Positions 22,741 to 33,400 of a stretch of 64,000 bases of DNA are shown in pieces. Location of the stretch: contig VXAI01000198.1 in the NCBI GenBank assembly GCA_013399305.1, forward strand, positions 1,109,943 through 1,173,942, read 5' to 3'. Origin of the DNA: Rostratula benghalensis. Its lineage: Eukaryota > Chordata > Aves > Charadriiformes > Rostratulidae. The position numbers were made by a program, and so were the translations under genes. The notes below the pieces were generated by a model. It saw only the letters and a list, made by a program, of their open reading frames with translations. It did not search any database and had not been told where the DNA came from. Position 1 is the first letter of the stretch. Each line of letters starts with the position of its first letter.

Positions 22741-24871
22741 ATCTTGAAGGTGCCTCAGATTAACAGGCTTGATTTTAGGCATTGTACAAATACTAATAGC
22801 TAGTAGTTTCTTTCACAGTTTCCAAACTCATACTTTTTTTTCTCTGAGAAGCATGCTGAATGAGTTAGTACCGATTTCAATGCAAAAAATAATCCAGTAG
22901 TGTAGGAAGTCCATAATTTTAATACTCTACTGCTCCCATTGGCCTGTAATGACCACAGGCTGTCAGAATGTAATAATTCCAGTGGGGAGTGACGTTACAG
23001 CAATAACAGTATATGTGAAGGCATCAAACATTCATGACCATATCTGAAGCTTTCTAGTCCATAAACCTTCTCTGAGCTCAAGTAATAGAGTTATCAAAAA
23101 GATAGAGCAACTGTTCATCATAAATGTGTGATATTCATGGGCTTTGTTGAAATATTACAGTGTATTGAGTACGTTGGTATAATTTGGTCTATTGTATAAT
23201 ATATTAACCGATACCCAACAGACCTAAACTTTTGGCGTTTTTGAGTCTCTTTCCCCTCTTGAGGATAAGCACGTTATTTGGTGAAACTTTTCTGATTTGT
23301 GATCCTTTTAGAACATACAGGATATACAACTTTTTAGCATTGTTTCTTTGCTATCCTACTTGAAAGCCCAAACATGCACATTGTTGTGTTTATTTTCATT
23401 TACAGAATCTTTAGGAGGACTTCCTTGTGTCTGTGCTAAGATTTAGTCAATCTTAAATGTTCAGTGTCTTACTTGGCTTTCAAATAATGTTTGGCCGGTA
23501 TCTGTTGTACTTAGATATTTCAGATTTACTTAGTGTATTACATGCTTTAAATGGAACATTATGTGACCTGAAGTATTCTGCAAAGCCATTAACACAATTT
23601 CCCACCCCAGTCAATTAAAATTCTGTTCTCCTAATCCACATCCTGATGAATTTTCAGAGTGTGGGATGGAGCTTGTGTGCTACAGGCCAGTAGAGAACAT
23701 CCTGTACAACATTATGGGGTGGGCTTCCCTCTCCCTTGTAAATGGATATTACAGGGGTCAGGAAATACATAGGGACAGTGCTATTTACTAGAATGTATTA
23801 CGTTCTAGTCCACAACATTAGTCCTCTAAATTATCAGAGTTGATAGCTAGTACATACAGTTGCAATTTGCTTGCAACTTGCATGTTATTGTCATCTTCCA
23901 TTCTGTGCTTTCTCTGTCTGATCACTTTCAGTACTTTCTATAGATTAACTGTTGGCCTGTTTGTGGTAAGAATATGCCTTTTTCAATACATATCTGCAAG
24001 GTCTCTGGCATAATTCTACTTATTTTACACTTAAGAACAAAGAAACTAACGCTGATCAAATTACTCTTGTCTCCAACAGTTGCTATTTCTGAAGTCAGTG
24101 AAACTCTTGGTGTGCAAAAAACCCTGAGATGTCAGTTACAGAATATCGAGCCGTAGGGGAAAGGTTTCCTTCTTCTTGCTCTTTTAACCTAAAATAATAC
24201 TTAAATAGATGTAACCTCTGTTTAAAATCTCCCACAGCAATTACAGCAATGTCTCTAGTTGGCTTGCAGTGCTGAGCGTGTCCTACAAATCCAGGACTCT
24301 GTGCTATTATTTCATCTCCAGATATCAATAGCCATGTAATTTAACAGCAGTGATTCTGAGCCATTTGCAAGGACAGAACAAGAGGTTCTGTTGGTCAGGG
24401 CAGTTGACAAGGTCACTATGACCAAGTTAACATTTCCCATGAGGAAAGTAGTCAGCTTGATAGAGCAGTAATTTTAGGTGATCAGGCAGTAATAAGGTCT
24501 TAAACCATTCCAATCATCTTGCATACATTACTCCAAATAAAATAAAATGGAGTCACAAAATATCATAATGCAGGATGAGAAGGTTATTCATGGCCAGGCC
24601 TCTGGGTACAAGCAAGGGAATTCTTGAATTTTACTTGTCAATCTTGTATGTGTTGAACTCTTTGTTGTTCTTTTTTCTTCCAAATTAGATTTTAAACATC
24701 CAATTTATTATACTTAAAATCACTGTTCAGGCTTATACAATTTCTGTGTCTGTCTAATCTCCTCCGTGCTGCTGAATACCAGCAGAGTCATTCTGGGACT
24801 AGTCCTAATAACATGCCCAAAAAGCCAGGCGGAATGGCTGGGATGCTGCTTTGGCTGAAGGGCTGTCTTGA

Positions 24872-25189
24872 GAAGCTGCAGGCAGTTTGGATGCAGCTGA
24901 CATCGCTGTCTGGCATAACTTGCCTCAAAAGGGGGAGGTAGCAAATGCCTCTTTGTTGCTCTCTGAGAAATATGACAAAATATTTCACTCAAGCTCACCT
25001 GATCGTATTGAATTGCTGCATGAACAAACACAAATCAAAGCTGACAAGGTTGACTGTCTCTTCAATGCTTTAAAAATAATGCTGCATCATCCCCGTAACA
25101 GTGTAGCCCTCCTCACAGTTGCCCAGTCGTTCATACTTGCATACCTGTGCACGTGCACTGAGGATTTCTTTGAGTCTCCTCAGCGATAA
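24872..25189 (+). CDS. open frame of unclear status (106 codons)
   Basis: The frame is open from just after a TGA at 24869-24871 to TAA at 25187-25189. It has no early ATG: the first in-frame ATG is at about 25079, near its end, so it could only be an exon or a chance frame. Its composition is protein-like, with a charged middle (SEKYDKIF, HEQTQIKADKVD) and a hydrophobic segment near the end (NSVALLTVAQSFILAYLC). The base before the frame is not a strong acceptor (gctgtcttgag). I do not recognise the protein. Opposite-strand frames of similar length overlap it. The likeliest explanation is chance. Confidence 0.1.
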   Translation, partial: EAAGSLDAADIAVWHNLPQKGEVANASLLLSEKYDKIFHSSSPDRIELLHEQTQIKADKVDCLFNALKIMLHHPRNSVALLTVAQSFILAYLCTCTEDFFESPQR

Positions 25190-25277
25190 ACCTGTCACCC
25201 TCCAAACTAAAAAAGACAAAAAAAGGAGGGCTTGGGGGGTGGGCTAGGGCCACGAAAAACAAACACAACCACCGAAC

Positions 25278-25302
25278 GAAAATTTACACCGTGTGAATTT
25301 TC
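25278..25302. repeat. 25-bp near-perfect palindrome
   Basis: GAAAATTTACAC, then one C, then GTGTGAATTTTC: two 12-base arms that are inverted complements with a single mismatch (T against C). It lies in an odd purine-rich, CpG-containing patch (about 25200-25340; caccgaacga before it, gggggcgaga after it) inside otherwise CpG-poor DNA. It could be a dimeric protein binding site or a short hairpin. Confidence 0.75.
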
Positions 25303-27354
25303 TGGGGGCGAGAAAAAAAAGAAACGTGTGGGAAGGAAGGCTCTTGTGAAAGAGACTTCATAAATATCTAAAGTTTGTTATATGCAGAAGAGTGACATTG
25401 TTGCCCTTTTACAAATGCCATTTCTAGTTGGATACTTAATTACAAAGTGTTCCTAAGTGCTGGGATCCTGCTGGTTAGTTTCAGAAGTGCTCTCTGTGGG
25501 CTGGATGGGAACTCTGGACTAGACCTTCCAGCCTGAGTAAGGGGCAGAATGCACTAGTTCAGTGTGAACTCTGCACCCACGAGCTCTGGAGTGGTTGCAG
25601 TCAGACTGTCAATACAGTTAATTTACCTCTTAATCATCTTCTGAAAACCCAGCCACTTCTTCTAGTTACCAGAGAGAGTTGAACTGTTCTTCACATACAG
25701 TGCTCCCTGCAATTGCTGATCCCTTCTGGGAATACAACTTGGAGGATAAGGCTTGTTACAACACCTAGAGGAGTGTGTGGGTATCTGTTCACTGGCTTGA
25801 GTGAACAAAGGTTGTGGATTCTTAATTAGGCCAGCTCAGTGACTATTAGTATCATACTGGTTCTAGCTGAATGCTTTTTAGAGGTATAAGTTAAAGGGCT
25901 TTACCACAAGAATCAGAGTAAAACCTTTACTATTTAGAGGAGGTGTTAAATTTAATGACCCATTCTGTGGCCCTGTTCTGTGCTTTAGCCACAGCACATG
26001 ACCCTGTACAAAGGGCAGGCTGCTCAGAGAGTTCATGCTCTGAAGTTAAACAGGAACTGTTGGCTGCTTTAGATAAGTGTCCTTCTATTTTTAAGGCCAG
26101 TAGTGCTTTTTGTGAATTGGCATTATTTTGGGCAGAGAAGGGGTTTTCCTCTTGAGCAGTTTGTCATGTCCTAATACACCCTGAGCAGGAAGTGCTGCTG
26201 AGCTGCAGCGGGGCTCAATGTTTCTGTCTAAGAGCAGTGTCTGTACTGTGTTCATAGTTGCCTTGGTCTGCCCCCAAGATTGCACTCGACCAGGGCTTGT
26301 ATTCTAGAGCAAAGAGGAGCTTGGGCTTGTTGCCCGGAAGGGTGTTGTGGGCTGTCCATGGCATTTTTATGGGAAGTCCATGAATACAATATGCAGGTGG
26401 GGGACAGACCACACAGTGTTTATCTCTGGTACCAAAATGCACAGGCATAATGTGCAGCTCTGACAGACAGAGTAGTGCTCCAGAGCATAGGGGTTTTTTT
26501 GAAGTTCAGGCATTCCTAGCTAGCCTAAAAAAAAAAAAAAGAGGAAAGTATAAACTCAAGGTTCTAGAATTTCAGGTGCTGTATTAAGTATATCTGGAAG
26601 GAAGCAGGTCTGGGTTCTGGCTCATTTACATTGTAATATATACAGAGAGATGGCAGCAGATTTGAATGCAGCCAATACCAAATACCAGTCAATTTGTTGT
26701 GACTGAAAACCCTGCCTCTGTGATCTATGTATATACATTTCCTTTTGGGGACATTTAGGTAGTGCTTTAATAATAGTAATTGTTATATGCCTTGGATGAA
26801 CATGGTAACAAGTCTAAGAAGGTAGGTTTGATGGTGTAAAGATGTGCTTACTATCCAGTTGATATCAAAGGGATTCCCACAAGTATGTAAATTGCAGCAT
26901 GTATCTAGGAGTTACCTGCAGTCAGAGTCGGGCTCTGAGATTCTTGCTTCAGTAGTGCGTTATGTTTTCCACATCTTAGTGGTGTGGTGTGATTTGAAAG
27001 CATTTTGATGAAGAGGTCTTGCTCAAAGCCTTACTGTCTTGCCAGGGAACTGGAAGCTTTGCTGTTTCTGTGTTATTCTCGGAGTAGTCTCTTGTGTGTG
27101 TACTCTTACACAAATGATGGTGCTGCCTGTGGATTACATTAAATATTTCACCCTACGCCTGTCTAAGCTTCTAAGCATTACAGTTGTAGACCATGTATGT
27201 AAATTGCATGGATTTTAAGTCATACCCTTTTGCCATCTTAATTTTAATCTCTGAATATTACTTGTGTATTATATGGCTGTGATAAATTAGCTTTTCAGTG
27301 AATTGGTTATGGTGGATTTTTAGGAGAACGCAGAAATAGCTGTTACTCACGTAA

Positions 27355-27490
27355 ATATGCAAAACTTTGCTGGTAACAAACTAGAAAAAAGGCTAATTAG
27401 TGTAATTACTGTCATTATAATTCTAATTTAACTGCATAGACTTGTACTGCAGCAACATCAGAGCTGTCACATTTGCAAACTGCGTAATTA
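27355..27490. promoter_or_regulatory. enhancer-like homeodomain/octamer motif cluster
   Basis: Within about 135 bases are ctaattag (27393-27400), gtaattac (27402-27409), cattataatt (27413-27422), ctaattta (27423-27430) and cgtaattata (27483-27492). Octamer-like atatgcaaa and atttgcaaa lie at the two ends. Dense TAATTA cores plus POU-type octamers, without a repeat family or an open frame, are typical of conserved developmental enhancers. Regulatory function is inferred; conservation is not visible here. Confidence 0.35.
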
Positions 27491-28453
27491 TATGTATTAA
27501 GTTCTGTCTCTGTTGCATCCAATATATAAAATGGGCTGTTACCTTAAACTACTCCAAAAAAGAAGTCAAAATGCCATTAAAGGGCTGACTTAATCTCCTT
27601 GATTATTCTGATTACCAATGAAAGGTGAAACAAAAAGCTTCCCTAAATATCTTTTTAAAATGTACTTGATAAAATTCATAAATAAGTGGTGAGGAAAATA
27701 ACAGATCTGAGTGTACATGTATATATTTGTGTGTTCGTGTCTGCTGCTTTGTACTTACTGGCACTACCCGTCTTCCCTTGAGTACCAGAGATTCTGGACC
27801 ACACAGTTTCATAGTGAGAATCCTCATCTTGCTGTTAGGGAACAGCTTTTGACAAACAGGATGATCTGAGTGTGGTCTTGGTGACACTGTCTGAAATCTT
27901 TTGTGAGAGGTCATAGTGTGTAGAATGACGTCAACTATGAAATCCTAGGTGATTGTAAGTGTTGCTTCTAGATTAAAGTTTTAGAGCCTTCTCAGTTACA
28001 TAATGCATTTCAAGTTTACACAAACCTGGAGGAGAGGTGGGTGGTGTTAGTGCTTTGGAAGATAGAATACAGCTTAAAATAATTGATTCTCTGGGAAGAT
28101 GTCCCAGAGTCAGTAAGATGGCATTTAATGAAGACAAGAAAAAAGGAAGAAGCAAATATATGGGTTTGTAATATGAAATAATGAGTGGGTTGTAGAGGAT
28201 GTGGTATTATTAACTGAGCTGCAGGAAGGTGAATGACACTTCTGGATATTTGACCCCTATCATACCTGAAATGCAAGAGGTCATTATTCCTGATCTAGCT
28301 GAATTAGCAGCTAAAGACCTAAATCTCTAATGCACTGAACTACACAATGGTTTTAATATATCTCATACAGATGATGCAGGTACCAATTTAATCCAGCATG
28401 ATCCATGCACAAGAGTTATGCCTTGATCTTCTGGGGTTTCTCTGAAAATAAGC

Positions 28454-28510
28454 TTGTGTGCTGTGAGGTTGTGGGTGTGGTTTGTGGTGTTGTGGTGTGT
28501 GGTTTGTTTT
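28454..28510 (+). repeat. GT/GTT-rich low-complexity tract
   Basis: Nearly all G and T (ggttgtgggtgtggtttgtg and similar), with no fixed repeat unit. It generates a spurious short open frame. Confidence 0.65.
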
Positions 28511-28925
28511 TATTTTTCTTCTTTAAATTTACATGTTAATATAGTTGGCTTCATAAACAAGTGTTGTGTTGTTTGTTTAATGTGTGATAAGGATAAACTG
28601 GCAAGCTGCAAATCTCCATGTTCCTGGTTCATGTACTCTCAGTCCATAACCACCTAAACCTACTGTCTTGAAGAGTCATCTAATGATCTTGGATAACCCA
28701 GTATTTGGTATAACCTGAACTGAAGAACTTAACCACCTACGCAAGGCAGCATTGCAAATGATCAGCAAGCAGAAACGATGATTCAGTGCCTCTAATGATC
28801 AAGATATTAAGTATAATGATAATTGTAAATTACACATTGTGATGTTGCCAATCTCTTTTAGTTTTACAAAGCTTGGAAACTCAAAAATAAAATCTGAAAG
28901 TCCCACTAATACTCTGAGTCCAGTT

Positions 28926-28949
28926 AAAAAAAAAAAAAAACAAAAAAAA
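28926..28949 (+). repeat. poly-A tract
   Basis: Fifteen A, one C and eight A. No retroposed sequence with target-site duplications is evident next to it, so it is treated as simple sequence. Confidence 0.8.
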
Positions 28950-30259
28950 CCATTGGCTTTTAATTCTAAACTAAATGATTCAAAGCATGTCAAAGAATTT
29001 CAAGAACTAGTACTGCTGGTACTTTTTAGCACCTATCAGCATAATAATATGTTTTAGCTGCTTACCTAGTGTGCAGTTTTTGGATAAGTGCATTTTTAGG
29101 TGAAGTGAAAACTTTAAAATTAGTCACAAAGTTTTCGTACCTCAGTCAGAGCCTACTGTAAACTGCAAGATTAGTTTGTTTCTCAGGCAGCATTTAATTC
29201 TTTTCATTTTGATCTTCAGGCTTGTATTCATCACCGAAGTGTGTGGGCAGCAATGGCAACACTTTTGTGCTTGTCCAGTGTTCCCTATGTAATGCACTTG
29301 AGTAGCCAATAACACAGACATAATTTGCCCAGGACCTCAAAACAAAATCCTCCTGAGCTTTGAAGCTGTTAAGAGACCTGAATGCAAGGGTGCAGCTCTC
29401 ATAAGGATAAGCAGAAAACTTAAATAGGAACAGTTACAAGTTTTGACGTGACCCAAATCAAATTTTGACTTGTAATTCTTTAACTTGGTTTCATTCCCTC
29501 AGACCATGACATGTTGCACACCCTTTTTGAGCCCCCAACCTTCTTTCAACAGACTGAGAAAGTGCATCCTATGAGACTTCCTTACTTAATATGTATTTAT
29601 GCTTCTGGAGCACTCTTGACAGTTTGTTTTCTCCCCCTTTCTACATAAAAAATGAGTTGCTTTTTGTACTGCTCAGCATTGTGTTATGAATATTAATCCA
29701 GAGGGTTTATTTTTGTTATTCTAAATCTGCCTGTATCCTTTGTAAGAAGAAAAATGGGACATAATTAATCTCTCTGTTAATCTTGATATTTGCATGGAAC
29801 AAGTGAAACAAGCTCTTCAAACCACTTGCTCCACTCTTAAGAAGTATTTACACTGCAGTTCAGACGGAAATTCAAGGGCTTATTTATTTATTTATTTTCT
29901 TCATCTAAATTCAATACACACAGTGGGAGGCAGATTTCCTAATTCCCAGTGAGTTTTATCTGGTTCACTGTAGTGGTTGGAAGATGACTTCAAAAGTATC
30001 TGCAGATAGGAGTGGGTAGGTACCATATTTGCAAATGCAGCTCACCTAATAAAACATGTAGGTGACGGTGTACAGGTTGGGTCTCCAAACTCAGCAGGCC
30101 AAGGCGCGTGGTTAAACTTGGGCTGATGTTGGGGGTTACTGAGCATCTGTGTTAGCAGCACTGACAGGAGGGACTTGGATGCTCCATGCTGTTGAAAGTG
30201 GTCTTCCCTGCCAACGGCCACTTCGTTGTACCATTTTAGTAAGGAGATGTGTGTTGCAG

Positions 30260-30337
30260 GATGAAGCCCATCGTTGCCTGGAGATTCATCAGTGTGGTCC
30301 AAAGTTTGTCATAGAAATGCTGATAGCTGGGGACATG
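30260..30337 (+). other. candidate internal exon, 78 nt, plus strand
   Basis: The segment sits between gtgttgcag and an excellent donor, ATG|gtaagt. It is a multiple of three (26 codons, phase 0 on both sides) and open in that phase (begins DEAHRCLEIHQ, ends MLIAGDM). The pyrimidine tract of the acceptor is poor (purines in gtaaggagatgtgtg), which lowers support. A MIR-like fragment starts just after the donor. I do not recognise the peptide. It fits the inferred rightward transcript but could be coincidence. Confidence 0.2.
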
Positions 30338-30425
30338 GTAAGTTTAGCTCTGCCACATACCCTTACGGAGTATGACCTCAATTCCTCTGTGCTTTGTTTG
30401 CCTCTCACTAATGTAGAGTAACACT
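30338..30425 (+). repeat. MIR-like SINE fragment
   Basis: Block order follows MIR in plus orientation: agctctgccacata, then tatgacctca, then cctctgtgctttgtttgcct. MIR has agctctgccactta, tgtgaccttgg and cctctgtgcctcagtttcc. The copy is divergent. Confidence 0.4.
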
Positions 30426-33400
30426 AATGGCACAGATTTTGTGTGTCTTAGGATTTATATACTTTTGTATTCATTGAACCTCAGTTTCCCAAGGCAAAAC
30501 CACCTTGCTTTGGGCACTGTATGTTCTAGTTGCTGTAATGGACACAGAGTAGCACAAACAACTTCAGAGATCTTTGTGAAATTTTAATAAGCATCACATG
30601 GTGTGATGGAATTGAAATTTGTTTGATCTTTTGTTGCTGTTAACAAAAGAGCGACAGGGGGAAAAAAAAGCCAATTAAAAGAAGGGAAGGATCTGTGCTC
30701 TATATAAATCAATAGGCTTGGTACAACCATGGAAACACTCTGGGTTTTTTTCCTCATGTTGGTCAGCAGATTTTCTTTGCATACTGGTAGTGCAGTTTGC
30801 TCAGTAGAGACAGATTGTGATTATTTCAGATAATTTTTCAGAGGTTCCTATGCACAGTGTATAATCAAAAATCCCATTATTACGCGAAGCCACAGTTTTG
30901 AGGGCATGTAAATTAAAGTATCTGTCTTGGAGAAAGTGGTCACAGTGTACTGCTGCTGCTGACACCTATCCTTTAGTTTGCTATAATACTGAACTTTGTA
31001 TTACACATGAACATGCTGGGTAGAAGTAGGGCAGAGTGGGTGCCAGGTGGTAACTTTGGCAGAGTATAGAAAATCGTTTAACATGAGTCTTGTGATTCAG
31101 CCAAAGTTATTGCCTTACAAACACGTTCTATCAGTTGTTCAACTGGGAAATGTCACCTTATCTTCATTGAACACTAAGGGTGCTGTTGCCTTCTAGCAAA
31201 CCTTAGTGATGCAGCGAATCCATCTGCAGAGTAACACAGAGTAGGGTTAAGTTTCTCTATAGGGTGACCGCTAGCTGGCAGCAGCAGAAGCGCGTACGCT
31301 ATCTGCAACGCCATTACTAGGTACAGTAACAATTGTTTTTGAAGACATACCATGTATATTTAAAATTTGTGAACAAAGTCAACTCTGGTGTCTGACTTGA
31401 AAAAGCTTGCGATGTGGATGAGCTTGGCTCTCCATCTGAAAAATACATGGGAGCACTATTGAATCTTTGGAAATGGTAACCCAGCTTTGAAGGCTCCTTT
31501 TTTATGAAAGGTGCTCTGAAGGTATTCATTCACTCTGAAATGAATTCATGCTATTCATTCTGCCACTCAGAGAATAAGATATAATAGCAGTCACTCATGA
31601 TTGCTGTCATCTATCAACAGTTCATTACATGCCAGTTAGACTGAGGACATAGCGTTTGTGAAAAGAATTACTGTGTGCATCTTGAAAAGAAGCAGCCAAC
31701 AACTTTAAAGATACTGAGCTTGTATCTCTGAAATACCAGTCTGATCTGTTGAATGTTTTTTATGGAGTGAAGCTGCTGATACACTGAACAGAACAGCTGG
31801 TAGAAAATGTCGCTACTCTAAGGAGTCAGTTTACTCCAGCTGAGGATTAGGCTGGTTGGGGACCATCTTACTCCATATGATGCTTTGTTATATGTGGTAG
31901 CTGTGAAACTAAAAGGAAACCAGTGTTTTACACACATTTCCCACTGACAGATGTGAATGATATTCCAAGCATATTTTCCTTAGAAATTCATCTCTTCAGG
32001 ATGAGTATGCCAAAGTGCTGATACATCTCTGCTTTTGCCTCAGTTCAGCCAAATATCCTTTAACTAAGTAGGGAGATGGGAGCTGCCAGTTTGATGTCTG
32101 GGATTTATTTACAAAGGAAGTTGGACATCTCTTGTTGATAAAATGACTTTTTTTGATAGTGTGTATGTGAATAGAGGCTCAATGGTAGAACAAAAATTTA
32201 AGTATTGCACTGTAAGCACCACCTATTTGGACAGTTGCACTGAGTTTGAAAGGGACCTGTATGTCTTCCGGGCCCCATTTCTCATTTGTACTTTGTACTT
32301 GTAAAATCTGAGTAGCAGTAAAGATGGCAAGAGGGAGCTATCAGATAACAGTCACTTCATGCACACATTTCCTATTTACAAATAATTTAATACAATTTTG
32401 TTCTTATTTAGGATGTGAGTATAGATTCATAATGTGTATGATGAGACTGATAACTGCATGGAAAAAGACTATAAAAAGCAGTATCTAACAGTAACATAAT
32501 AATTCTAATCAGTCTGTCTCAAAGAACGAGATTGCTATTGTTATTACTGTTTCACAGATGGGGAAACTAAGAAGAGAATTAATGGGTCTGACTCTAGACA
32601 GTTGCTTTTTGCAATTGGTCAAGAAGCATTCTTTGACTTAAAAACAAACAAAAAAGCAACTTGTAATGTGACCCTATTTAAAGTATAGTGATGCTAGAAC
32701 ACCCTGGGGTTGACAGCTGATCTCTCCTGGGCCCCTTCTGCTCCATCCTCATCAACTCTCAGCTCATTCAGCTTTGTACTTTTTCATGTGTCAAGGCTGT
32801 TTTTACTCATCTACTTGTAGTAGTTGTATGCACTGGGTCTATGTACTCAAAAGAGTTTTTTGTTTTGTTAATGTATAGCCAGAATTAGAACATAGTGGGG
32901 AGTGTTGGCTGTGTGTAACTTCTAAATGCTTATAGAAATATTGTGCTGTGTAACTTACAATATTGAGCAGTGGTTTTAGTACAGTTTTAATCCTTTCAAC
33001 AACTTCTCTGTAGATTGAAGAATATGGGAAATAATAATATACAAGCTAGAATGGACACCTTAGCTGGGAGTATAATTTCTCCCAAATCTTTGAAGAGTAA
33101 TTGAGTTAATAACTAGTTAACTACTTGCTAATGTGGAATTGTCTCACTTAGACAAGTAAATTGTAATTAACACATGTGGCCTACAGATACATGTGAGAAA
33201 GAAAAATACCTAATTTTCCTCCCTTTTTTCCCAAGTATGGAGAGATTAAAATGTCCTGTTTTGTGGGAATTGCATTTTAATGAACTCTAATATGCACAGA
33301 TCCCTTTAACAAAGGCTTTTTAAAAATCAGTTCTTTCAATTATGAGGATCATCTTGCAGCAAAAGGACTTGAAAAGCTTTGCATTTGGGGAAAAAAAAAA

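Larger units (their letters stand above)
19991..25277. other. non-coding stretch right of the CpG island
   Basis: Probably first-intron DNA of a rightward transcript: G and T are in excess on the plus strand and CpG drops quickly. It contains poly-G (20238-20249), a G-quadruplex-like tract, a small duplication and one open frame at 24872-25189 that is listed separately. No splice-flanked exon stands out. A decent acceptor at about 20584 (cttgtttcttgcag) has no partner donor. Confidence 0.4.
25303..30259. other. non-coding stretch
   Basis: Apart from the enhancer-like cluster and low-complexity tracts listed separately, this is unremarkable G/T-leaning DNA. A strong-looking acceptor at about 29219 (cattttgatcttcag) has no convincing donor within 300 bases. 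Confidence 0.4.

Noticed and set aside
29219..29290. Strong acceptor followed by a short frame (LVFITEVCGQQW...)
   Set aside because: The only donor-like site nearby (CCTAT|gtaatg) is weak and the frame stops at once; left as an isolated acceptor.
29878..29900. Repeated TTTA resembling an AU-rich instability element
   Set aside because: It is a short (TTTA)n microsatellite and no transcript 3' end is supported nearby.
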